Assembly: GCA_937895515.1 (NCBI GenBank) | Contig: CALAYS010000185.1 | Span: forward strand, 1-5,241 | From: an uncultured bacterium | Lineage (GTDB): Bacteria; Patescibacteriota; Minisyncoccia; Phycocordibacterales; UBA9973 | Direction: 5' to 3' | DNA length: 5,241 nt | Shown here: positions 1-4,715 of the stretch, piece after piece | Layout of the letters: the number at the start of each line of letters is the position of its first letter | How positions within the stretch are numbered: the first letter of the stretch is position 1 | Program-made: the position numbers and the translations under genes | Notes under the pieces: model-generated | The model's database searches: none | What the model was told of the DNA's origin: nothing | What the model saw: only the letters and a program-made list of their open reading frames with translations

Positions 1-216
1 ATCAATTTCCTTTCCACACAAACCATCAACAAAGAGGAATGGGATAAAATTAAGATGGAAAAACCAGAAGTAGCCGAACAAGAACTAGACATTTTTTCGG
101 ATTTAATTTGGGAAGGCGTTTTAACTCGTGCCGAATATTTAGAGCATTTTTCTAAAAATTATATCTTTTTGTTTCAATGTTTTGACAAAAAAATAAAATC
201 AATTGTTATTTGGTAA
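1..216 (+). pseudogene. DUF6495-like Bacteroidetes protein, 5' cut by window and 3' truncated
   Basis: The frame is open from the first base and stops at TAA 214-216, giving 71 residues. It contains FLSTQTINKEEW, KPEVAEQELDIFSDLIWEGV and AEYLEHFS, which I recognise from memory as the conserved first half of a Bacteroidetes protein family of unknown function (DUF6495). Family members continue for several tens of residues after the segment corresponding to YIFLFQCFDKKIKSIVI. Here the frame ends abruptly in W-stop, and waaA-like coding sequence begins in another frame about 30 bases before that stop. I therefore read it as a gene that lost its 3' part in a deletion or join near 186-216. The true start lies outside the window. 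The family name is moderately sure, the function is unknown, and the truncation is inferred from remembered family length. Confidence 0.55.
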
Positions 217-875
217 ATGCAAATTTGCAACAAAAGAAAAATTATTTCTATCAGAAATATCTCGACAAAGTATATCCTTTATTTACTAAAATTTTTGACA
301 CTACAACTTATGGCAACACTAAAATAGAAAGAGTAATTTTTAATAACCAGGAAAAATTTTGCAACGAGGTTTTAGAAAAATTTTGCAAAGATAGTTTTAC
401 AATTATTCTGGGTAGCAGTTGGCAAACAGAGGAAAATCAAATGGCAGCATTTTATAAAAAATACAAATCAAAATTTCCTACGCTGAAAATTATTATTGCG
501 CCACATGAATTTAACGAAACAAAAGGGGTTGCTTTGGAAAATTTATTTGGAGAAAAAATAATTACTTATACAAAACCAACTTCTTTCAAGTCTAATCTTT
601 CTATTTTATTGCTCGATGAAAAAGGCATTTTAAAATATGTATATCGTTATGCAAATATTGCTATTATTGGTGGTGGTTTTGAAAAAACTGTTCATAATAT
701 AAATGAGGCTTCCGTGTATGGAATTCCGGTTATTTTTGGTCCTAATTATGAAAAATTTGAAGAGATTCAACCATTAGTGGATATAGGAATTGCATTTCCA
801 GTTGGTGATTATAATGCTTTTGAAAAAACATTATTATTTTTTTTAGAAAATAATTTTATAAATACTTTTAAATGA
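210..875 (+). pseudogene. waaA: C-terminal fragment of Kdo transferase (WaaA/KdtA), probably non-functional
   Basis: WaaA moves Kdo from CMP-Kdo to lipid A precursor at the inner face of the cytoplasmic membrane. This 221-residue frame carries the C-terminal nucleotide-binding half of that GT-B enzyme: LGSSW (67-71), APHE (97-100), DEKGIL (136-141), YRYANIAIIGGGF (145-157) and a HNINEASVYGIPVIFGPNYE block (162-181). Full-length WaaA is about 400 residues. The N-terminal domain with the membrane anchor and catalytic glutamate is absent. The only start is TTG 210, and family-like sequence (NCYLVNAN) already begins upstream of it in the same frame, after TGA 183-185. About 20 residues also seem to be missing between LFTKIF and TTTYGNTKIERV, and the C-terminus is short. 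It overlaps the end of the DUF6495-like frame by 7 bases. Family assignment is firm; calling it a pseudogene is inference. Confidence 0.8.
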
Positions 876-949
876 AATTGTGATTATTTTTTTTTTTGAA
901 AAAAAAGTTACGAACAAAAATCATTGTGTTGTTGAAGTAGTAGGGTAGT

Positions 950-994
950 AACCCAATAATCAGCCGGGGGGTTGGGTTTATTCTCGAATCCCCT
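950..994 (+). ncRNA. possible H-type pseudoknot or structured leader upstream of the 1007 gene
   Basis: AACCCAA (950-956) is perfectly complementary to TTGGGTT (972-978). The loop between them contains GGGGGG (966-971), which can pair with TCCCCT (989-994: four G-C and two G-U pairs). Together these give an H-type pseudoknot with stems of 7 and 6 bp, no unpaired base at their junction, and crossing loops of 9 and 10 nt. A competing small hairpin, GGGT-AGTA-ACCC (943-954), uses the same AACCC. Another competitor, 966-973 with 987-994, makes a terminator-like stem. I match it to no known riboswitch class. The pairing is visible; a function is inference. Confidence 0.35.
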
Positions 995-1003
995 AATTTT
1001 TTT
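966..1003 (+). terminator. possible intrinsic terminator or attenuator just before the 1007 start codon
   Basis: GGGGGGTT (966-973) pairs with AATCCCCT (987-994) to form an 8-bp stem (two G-U pairs) with a 13-nt loop. AA and seven T (997-1003) follow. The T-run ends three bases before ATG 1007, so this could attenuate the 1007 gene or end an upstream transcript. It excludes the 972-978 pairing of the alternative pseudoknot, which is the arrangement expected of a switch. The long loop and G-U pairs make it weaker than the two terminators downstream. Confidence 0.4.
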
Positions 1004-1006
1004 ATT

Positions 1007-1216
1007 ATGGCAAAAAAGAAAAAAGAGTCGATCATAATGTGTGGCGGATGCTATAATGATTTCATAGAGGACCAAATAAAGATGGGAACTATGAATATAA
1101 ATCCATCAGGTCCAGAAAATGGAGTTTATGCAAGGAATTTGTGTCCTAAATGTCTGGAAAGTCCTTATTATAAGTCAAGGGTTTTATACACAGAGGCATA
1201 TAGAAAATTTAATTAA
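1007..1216 (+). CDS. small zinc-ribbon-like protein, phage hypothetical
   Basis: This 69-residue protein has a basic start (MAKKKKES) followed by two CxxC knuckles, CGGC at 12-15 and CPKC at 46-49, 30 residues apart. That spacing suits a single zinc ribbon or treble-clef site. Such small zinc proteins are common in large phages, where they may bind nucleic acid or host enzymes; no specific role can be read here. The ATG follows a T-run and the possible pseudoknot or attenuator at 950-1003, and there is no Shine-Dalgarno sequence, as usual in Bacteroidetes systems. The next gene has its own promoter at 1220-1264, so this one is probably transcribed separately. I do not recognise the family. 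The paired CxxC motifs support a real gene. Confidence 0.7.
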   Translation: MAKKKKESIIMCGGCYNDFIEDQIKMGTMNINPSGPENGVYARNLCPKCLESPYYKSRVLYTEAYRKFN

Positions 1217-1219
1217 TAA

Positions 1220-1264
1220 ATTATTTTTTTTATATGAAAAGGATTTCATATATTTGCAATGTAA
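1220..1264 (+). promoter_or_regulatory. phage promoter, Bacteroidetes type (copy A)
   Basis: An AT-rich block (ATTATTTTTTTTA, 1220-1232) is followed by 16 bases, TATATTTG (1249-1256), three bases and TGTAA (1260-1264). TATATTTG fits the Bacteroidetes -7 consensus TAnnTTTG, with the T-tract in the -33 region. The same spacing occurs at 3078 and 4671. Transcription should start near 1261-1264, leaving an A-rich leader of about 18 nt before ATG 1281. Confidence 0.75.
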
Positions 1265-1280
1265 TTAAAAAACAAATAGG

Positions 1281-1838
1281 ATGGGACTAGACATAATGGC
1301 AATCAGTAATCTAGAGAAAAAATTCAAACTGGACAAAAAATTAAAATCTCTTCCATTTGAGATTAGACCAGAGGTAAAGAAAACAAGGATAAAAATAGAT
1401 AACACACCATACGGAAAACCTCACGGTGGATACAATAAATGTGAGGATATGGAAGGTGGTAAATATGTCGAAACTGACGAAACCACAGAACATCATTTCA
1501 GAGCTGGCAGCTACGGTGGTTATAATACATTCAGAAGATACCTTTGTGAGGGTTTAGTAGGAGTAGATCCTGGCACATTATGGCGTAATCCTGAATTATA
1601 CAAAGGCGAACCAATGTTCGAGATGATAAATTTCAGTGACTGTGAGGGTATTTTAGGTACGGCGGTTTGTAAAAAACTGCATCCACAATTCGTTGAAAAC
1701 AGAGGAAGATTCAAATCATATCTTAAAGAAATTTTTGGTACAGATTCGGAATCTATAAAATGGGAGATGTCAACATATGACGATTTCATGGAGGCATTTA
1801 GACTAGGATCTGAAAATGGAATAGTAGTTTATACATAA
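1281..1838 (+). CDS. conserved phage protein of the 'MGLDI' type, function unknown
   Basis: This 185-residue soluble protein has landmarks I associate, from memory, with an unnamed family in many phages and some bacteria: the N-terminal MGLDIMA; FRAGSYGGYNTFRRYL (73-88), like the family's 'SYSGY..WR..L' block; INFSDCEG (116-123); and a C-terminal ENGIVVYT (178-185), like 'DNG.V.F'. No enzyme motif, signal peptide or membrane segment is visible. ATG 1281 is preferred to the internal Met6 because MGLDI is the conserved start, and it sits about 18 nt below the TATATTTG promoter. The stop overlaps the next start by one base (TAATG), so the two are probably translationally coupled. The family match is moderately sure and its role is unknown to me. 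Confidence 0.85.
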   Translation: MGLDIMAISNLEKKFKLDKKLKSLPFEIRPEVKKTRIKIDNTPYGKPHGGYNKCEDMEGGKYVETDETTEHHFRAGSYGGYNTFRRYLCEGLVGVDPGTLWRNPELYKGEPMFEMINFSDCEGILGTAVCKKLHPQFVENRGRFKSYLKEIFGTDSESIKWEMSTYDDFMEAFRLGSENGIVVYT

Positions 1839-2080
1839 TGAAACTAATAACAATAAAAATACAAACAGTACTAGGAGAAAATGAGGAGTTTGACGACTTG
1901 TTTTTTCAATATCTGGAAGAGTATTCAATAGATCGTAATATCCTACCGATAGAAGAGGGTGAAAAATACCCAGAGGTAGAATACACATCAGGGCCAATCG
2001 CACTAAGCAACATGCTCAGGGAAAGATTTGGTTATGATAGATATGAGATTGAAGAAAAATATCCAGAACTAATCGAATAA
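1838..2080 (+). CDS. small acidic phage protein, unknown function
   Basis: This 80-residue, strongly acidic protein (ENEEFDD at 14-20, IEEKYPELIE at the end) starts at the ATG that overlaps the previous stop by one base. It is thus the second gene of a two-gene operon driven from 1220-1264 and ended by the hairpin at 2124-2152. There is no signal peptide, membrane segment or cysteine. A short stretch, EEFDD.F followed by EYS (16-30), resembles residues 34-47 of the protein at 3145, which is also a small acidic product from the same promoter type. Small acidic early proteins of phages often bind host proteins or mimic DNA, but nothing here identifies a target. I do not recognise the family. 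Confidence 0.75.
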   Translation: MKLITIKIQTVLGENEEFDDLFFQYLEEYSIDRNILPIEEGEKYPEVEYTSGPIALSNMLRERFGYDRYEIEEKYPELIE

Positions 2081-2123
2081 TACAATTCCGCCAGAATTGA
2101 TATTTGTTTTGATTGATTACAAG

Positions 2124-2152
2124 AAAAAGGTCCGAGAAATCGGACCTTTTTT
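2124..2152. terminator. bidirectional intrinsic terminator between convergent genes
   Basis: GGTCCGA (2129-2135) and TCGGACC (2140-2146) form a perfect 7-bp stem with a GAAA tetraloop. Five A precede it and six T follow it (2147-2152), so it has a T-tail when read on either strand. It lies between the plus-strand stop at 2080 and the minus-strand stop at 2171 and should end both transcripts. Confidence 0.92.
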
Positions 2153-2170
2153 GATTATATTGAGTATTTT

Positions 2171-3034
2171 TTATCTTTTTAATGCACCGGCAAATATTTC
2201 TTTTGCCTCATCGTCACTAACTGCAGAATTGCTACCAAATGAACCAGTCTTTGAATCAAGGTCAGCAAAATCAGAAGCACCCTGTATTATCTTACCGAAT
2301 AAACCTCCAGAACTGCTTTTTTTATCCTCAGTGTCACTAGAATCTGATGAACTAGAATCACCGCCAATTATATCATTTCCAGGAAGATTTCTATTAACAT
2401 TGTTTTTACTAAAGTCCTTTATTTTACCTTTAATTCCATCAGCAAAACTCTTATCAAATTCAGGGGTTCTATTTGGAAAATAATCTATAAATCCTATAAG
2501 TCCATCAGTTAAAACCGATCTATTATAGCCACCAACACCTTGTTGTCTATTAGTGTTGATACGTACATTACCTTCCATGGTTGTAAATTTTTTACCATTA
2601 TAATCAACAGTGGTAACTATACCTGCATGTCCAGCTCCTGGCCCGCCACCGGGTCTAGTAGTTATCATTATTTGTCCGGGTTTTACGAGAGAAAAATTAG
2701 ATCTAGCCTGTTCTGCAGTTATTTTTTTACCACCAGTTTTATTCCATTGATCCATAACACCTCCGGTCTTAATAACAGGATTAGTAATTCCCATTTTTTT
2801 ACTGAATTCTTCGAAGATATAATAAATAAAAGCCATACACCAAGGTTGTCCATCAGATATACCAACAGATCGCTGAACCTTATTAACAAAAGTCCCGCTG
2901 TTTTTTCCGGTTTCAACTCCTCCTTGATTCTGTACAAGAACCTTGCTTAATTCAGATCCACCGGTGGATGGGTTATTTAGTTTGAATTCTGCAACCTCGT
3001 TTATAAACTCAGAAAATAGTTTTATTTTTTTCAT
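2171..3034 (-). CDS. CHAP-type peptidoglycan hydrolase with T4-like capsid-targeting N-terminus
   Basis: This 287-residue protein has three parts. Residues 1-13 (MKKIKLFSEFINE) resemble the targeting peptide of T4 internal head proteins (MKTYQEFIAE) and end in I-N-E, matching the (L/I)-x-E cleavage site of T4-type prohead protease. Residues about 25-190 look like a CHAP/NlpC-P60-type cysteine hydrolase: nucleophile Cys66 in QPWCMAF, His136 in GAGHAGIV, and Glu154/Asn156 in MEGNV. Such enzymes cut amide or peptide bonds in peptidoglycan. Residues 224-244 are a Ser/Asp/Gly-rich linker before a C-terminal tail containing GLFGKII. There is no secretion signal and no holin nearby, so a packaged virion enzyme fits better than a classical endolysin, though this is inference. 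It converges with the 1838 gene at a shared terminator and is transcribed from the conserved 56-bp module at 3035-3090. The exact bond cut is unknown. Confidence 0.85.
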   Translation of the reverse strand: MKKIKLFSEFINEVAEFKLNNPSTGGSELSKVLVQNQGGVETGKNSGTFVNKVQRSVGISDGQPWCMAFIYYIFEEFSKKMGITNPVIKTGGVMDQWNKTGGKKITAEQARSNFSLVKPGQIMITTRPGGGPGAGHAGIVTTVDYNGKKFTTMEGNVRINTNRQQGVGGYNRSVLTDGLIGFIDYFPNRTPEFDKSFADGIKGKIKDFSKNNVNRNLPGNDIIGGDSSSSDSSDTEDKKSSSGGLFGKIIQGASDFADLDSKTGSFGSNSAVSDDEAKEIFAGALKR

Positions 3035-3090
3035 ATTTAATTATAATTTGTCATGTATATATCAAAAAAATATCATCAATAATTTTTTTA
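3035..3090 (-). promoter_or_regulatory. conserved 56-bp upstream module, probable late promoter (copy 1)
   Basis: Read on the minus strand, these 56 bases match 4628-4683 at 49 positions without gaps and abut the ATG of a virion-type gene in both places. Shared blocks are TAAAAAAATTATTG, a T-run followed by GATATATA, then ATGACAAATTATAA. TATATA (3056-3061) lies 21 nt before the start codon and could be a -10 element of a T4-like late promoter. The second TATAA-like block is too close to the ATG for a normal promoter. The T-tract at 3078-3090 is shared with the divergent plus-strand promoter. Confidence 0.55.
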
Positions 3091-3122
3091 TGTAAATGTG
3101 ATTTTGTATATTTGCATTGTAA
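3078..3122 (+). promoter_or_regulatory. phage promoter, Bacteroidetes type (copy B)
   Basis: AATAATTTTTTTA (3078-3090), 16 bases, TATATTTG (3107-3114), three bases, then TGTAA (3118-3122): the same arrangement as at 1220 and 4671. Expected transcription start is near 3119-3122, about 25 nt before ATG 3145. This rules out the TTG at 3112, inside the -7 element, as the start of the following gene. Confidence 0.78.
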
Positions 3123-3144
3123 ATCAATTAAAATAAAAATAATC

Positions 3145-3534
3145 ATGGCAAAGATACAAGAAGAGGAGCATATCCTTATAGCAGTTAGAGGATCTCTTAA
3201 CGAAGAGGTTAGGGTTGAAACGATCAAAATTTCAGAGGAGGATGAGGAGTTCGATGATCAATTCGAGGACTTCGGTGAATATTCTGACTATATTCTAGAA
3301 AACGCAGCAGGAGAATACGAACAAGGATTTTGTTCAGTTCTAACAATCGACGCAAAACAAAAAGATGAACTAATAAGAAAACTCGGTGGATTTACCATGG
3401 AGGATATGGAATTCTCGTTCAACGCAGGTGGTAATCACAGAGAGGAATCAATAGAATTCAGTATGGACGAGATTGACGAAATTACTGAGCCTAATTTTGT
3501 GGATTGGATGGTTTCTGAATTTGGAGAACTTTAA
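3145..3534 (+). CDS. acidic phage protein, unknown function
   Basis: This 129-residue protein is rich in Asp and Glu, with EEDEEFDDQFEDFGEYSDY at 31-49 and DEIDEITEP at 108-116. I take ATG 3145 (MAKIQEEE). The frame is open further upstream to TTG 3112, but that codon lies in the promoter's TATATTTG. It is the first gene of a two-gene unit and the next gene begins 12 bases after its stop. No signal peptide, membrane segment or enzyme motif is visible. There is one cysteine, in GFCSVLTI. The EEFDD.F...EYS stretch recalls the small acidic product at 1838. The strong acidity would suit a protein that binds a basic partner or mimics DNA, but that is speculation. I do not recognise the family. Confidence 0.78.
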   Translation: MAKIQEEEHILIAVRGSLNEEVRVETIKISEEDEEFDDQFEDFGEYSDYILENAAGEYEQGFCSVLTIDAKQKDELIRKLGGFTMEDMEFSFNAGGNHREESIEFSMDEIDEITEPNFVDWMVSEFGEL

Positions 3535-3546
3535 ATAACGGATACC

Positions 3547-3915
3547 ATGGAAAAATCAATGTATGACAATATAGATAGCAGAGAGCTTTCTAATATATTT
3601 AAAAAATCCAAAATTTTTATAAAATCCTCCAACTCGAGTTCAGAATCAGATTTTATAAAAGCATGCTATAATCCATCAAACGCATTAGCCGGGTGCACAG
3701 ACTACGTAGATCATAGAAGGGATAAGTTATCGGATGTTAAAAAAATGATAGCTGAAGAAATCAAAACTAGATTATGTCAAAGAGGAAGCTATTATAATGA
3801 TGCATCAATTCCTTTTGATTCGGTTAGAGTTGTTCTTAAATATGGAGGGTGGTCAGCATATCCACATTGGTCAGATGGAAGCATGGATTTTTTCTCATCC
3901 AAATATAAAAAATAA
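3547..3915 (+). CDS. phage hypothetical protein, 122 residues
   Basis: This second gene of the unit starts 12 bases after the 3145 gene, at ATG 3547 (MEKSMYDN). Met5 at 3559 is a possible alternative start. The N-terminal third is Ser/Lys-rich (KKSKIFIKSSNSSSESDF). The middle contains CYNPSNALAGCTDYVDHRRDK (40-60) and looks helical through residue 80. The C-terminus is aromatic, with KYGGWSAYPHWSDGSMDFF at 98-116. Cysteines at 40, 50 and 77 do not form a recognisable metal site. There is no signal peptide or transmembrane segment. Its TAA stop (3913-3915) already lies in the A-tract of the terminator at 3914-3945. I do not recognise the family. Operon position and an intact frame support a real gene. 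Confidence 0.75.
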   Translation: MEKSMYDNIDSRELSNIFKKSKIFIKSSNSSSESDFIKACYNPSNALAGCTDYVDHRRDKLSDVKKMIAEEIKTRLCQRGSYYNDASIPFDSVRVVLKYGGWSAYPHWSDGSMDFFSSKYKK

Positions 3916-3945
3916 AAAAATCCGATATTTCTATCGGATTTTTTT
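3914..3945. terminator. bidirectional terminator that contains both convergent stop codons
   Basis: TCCGATA (3921-3927) and TATCGGA (3932-3938) form a perfect 7-bp stem around TTTC (GAAA on the minus strand), flanked by seven A (3914-3920) and seven T (3939-3945). The symmetric tails make it an intrinsic terminator in both directions. The plus-strand stop TAA (3913-3915) and the minus-strand stop (3944-3946) lie in its two flanks, so the convergent genes are only 28 bases apart, with no spare spacer. Confidence 0.92.
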
Positions 3946-4627
3946 ATGCGCTTACTGTTTTATTTATGTTTGTTATTACCTCCGCTATTTTATTCTCATA
4001 ATTAGGAGCTGATGCGTATCTCTGATTATTAACATTCACGAATTTTTTAAGCAATGCTGGTGCAGTTCTATTCTGTGAAGGAACTATATAGCTTTTAGCC
4101 ATAGTTTTAAAATATGCATCGATACCAGATTGCCAATTGTTATGTTTAACAACTGCACCGCTATCAACATTACCTACATTGAATGGATTTTTAGTTCTGA
4201 TCGGTTTAACTTTAGGATCTTTACTTAGACCTCCCTCCATAGTTAACTGTGCAAGAGCAAGTTGTGGGGGTATATATGAACCATGAGAATCCAAAGCGGC
4301 TTTCGCACCGTTGGCTAGCATTTCCCCTTTTATCGGTGAAGATGGGTTCTGTTTATTAATCCACTTTTGAGAAATGTCTGCGTATGCTTTAAATCCCTCA
4401 GGTGTTTTAAGATCCAACGGTGTAAACATGCTTCCATCTGAAGCATTTACTAGCCCTAAACTTTTAAGTGCTATCCTATCGGATGTACCTGAAGCTGCAT
4501 TGGAACTAGTAGTACTTGATTCACTGTCACCACCATCAGATTTCATATTATATATGCTACCTAGAGCTATCGCGGGATTCAATTCAGCCTCGTTAATAAA
4601 CTCGCCAAAAGATTTTATGTTCTCCAT
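3944..4627 (-). CDS. glucosaminidase-like cell-wall hydrolase with T4-like capsid-targeting N-terminus
   Basis: This 227-residue protein begins MENIKSFGEFINE, sharing 9 of 13 positions with the CHAP protein at 3034 and ending in the same I-N-E site expected for T4-type prohead protease. Residues about 30-50 form a Ser/Gly/Thr linker. Residues about 85-225 resemble the lysozyme-like glucosaminidase fold (GH73 type): SYIPPQLALAQLTMEGGLS with likely catalytic Glu131, then NPFNVGN (148-154), W165 followed by GIDAYF, and a closing YENKIAEVITNI helix. Such enzymes cut the glycan strand of peptidoglycan. No signal peptide or membrane segment is present. Its upstream module (4628-4683) is nearly the same as that of the CHAP gene, so the two are probably co-expressed and act on the same substrate. 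Domain assignment comes from motif recognition only; packaging in the head is inference. Confidence 0.8.
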   Translation of the reverse strand: MENIKSFGEFINEAELNPAIALGSIYNMKSDGGDSESSTTSSNAASGTSDRIALKSLGLVNASDGSMFTPLDLKTPEGFKAYADISQKWINKQNPSSPIKGEMLANGAKAALDSHGSYIPPQLALAQLTMEGGLSKDPKVKPIRTKNPFNVGNVDSGAVVKHNNWQSGIDAYFKTMAKSYIVPSQNRTAPALLKKFVNVNNQRYASAPNYENKIAEVITNINKTVSA

Positions 4628-4683
4628 ATCTATTTATAATTTGTCATCTATATATCCAAAAAATATATCCAATAATTTTTTTA
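4628..4683 (-). promoter_or_regulatory. conserved 56-bp upstream module, probable late promoter (copy 2)
   Basis: This is the second copy of the module at 3035-3090, with 49 of 56 positions identical and the same distance to the ATG. TATATA (4649-4654 on this strand) again sits 21 nt upstream of the start. This copy also has an exact T4-late-type TATAAATA (complement of 4631-4638), but only three bases separate it from the ATG, so TATATA is the more likely -10 element. Its far end is the T-tract of the divergent promoter at 4671. Confidence 0.55.
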
Positions 4684-4715
4684 TTTGATAAGGATTTATT
4701 ATATTTGGGATGTAA
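4671..4715 (+). promoter_or_regulatory. phage promoter, Bacteroidetes type (copy C)
   Basis: AATAATTTTTTTA (4671-4683), 16 bases, TATATTTG (4700-4707), three bases, then TGTAA (4711-4715). Spacing is the same as in copies A and B. The ATG at 4731 follows about 16-20 nt after the expected start of transcription, with an A-rich leader (ATCAATAAAACAAGAA) and no Shine-Dalgarno sequence. Confidence 0.78.

Larger units (their letters stand above)
876..1006. other. gene-free junction between host-like and phage-like DNA
   Basis: These 131 bases hold no supportable gene. They start with low-complexity sequence (11 T at 887-897, then G, then 8 A). From about 921 the composition changes to a G-rich, structured segment that ends in a T-run just before the ATG at 1007. 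The change from bacterial housekeeping fragments to phage-type genes falls here. No copy of the phage promoter found at 1220, 3078 and 4671 is present, so the promoter of the 1007 gene is not visible. Confidence 0.5.

Noticed and set aside
887..906. T11-G-A8 as a terminator hairpin after the waaA fragment.
   Set aside because: There is no loop between the runs and no GC-containing stem; it is low-complexity sequence.
891..928. TTTTTTTG (891-898) and TCATTGTG (921-928) as a promoter for the 1007 gene.
   Set aside because: The -7 match to TAnnTTTG is poor, the spacing is too long, and it lacks the T-tract/TATATTTG/TGTAA pattern of the three good copies.
905..1000. tRNA-like segment (CGAATCCCC near 986-993, GTAGTAGGGTAGTAA near 938) as a tRNA gene or tRNA-derived att site.
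   Set aside because: No 7-bp acceptor stem, no 5-7-5 anticodon arm, and the T-loop would be the wrong size. The G and C runs are better explained by the hairpin or pseudoknot pairings.
1520..2003. Minus-strand open frames opposite the 1281 and 1838 genes.
   Set aside because: No minus-strand promoter is visible, they overlap a well-supported plus-strand operon, and their proteins look like reverse-frame noise.
2097..2950. Open plus-strand frames opposite the CHAP gene (2097-2483, 2540-2950).
   Set aside because: They lie antisense to a gene with clear catalytic motifs, and the first also runs through the terminator hairpin. They show no recognisable domains.
3112..3144. Upstream TTG at 3112 as start of the acidic protein, adding 11 residues.
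   Set aside because: The TTG lies within the -7 element TATATTTG (3107-3114), upstream of the likely transcription start. ATG 3145 with MAKIQEEE is the sensible start.
3797..4012. 71-residue plus-strand frame overlapping the end of the 3547 gene.
   Set aside because: It runs through the terminator and into the opposite-strand gene in a second frame; no supporting signals.
4631..4638. TATAAATA (minus strand) as an exact T4-type late promoter for the glucosaminidase-like gene.
   Set aside because: It ends three bases before the ATG, so transcription would start inside the gene, and the other copy of the module has TATAATTA. TATATA further upstream is the better candidate.
4374..4688. Open plus-strand frame opposite the 5' end of the glucosaminidase-like gene.
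   Set aside because: Antisense shadow that also runs across the conserved upstream module; no promoter or motif of its own.
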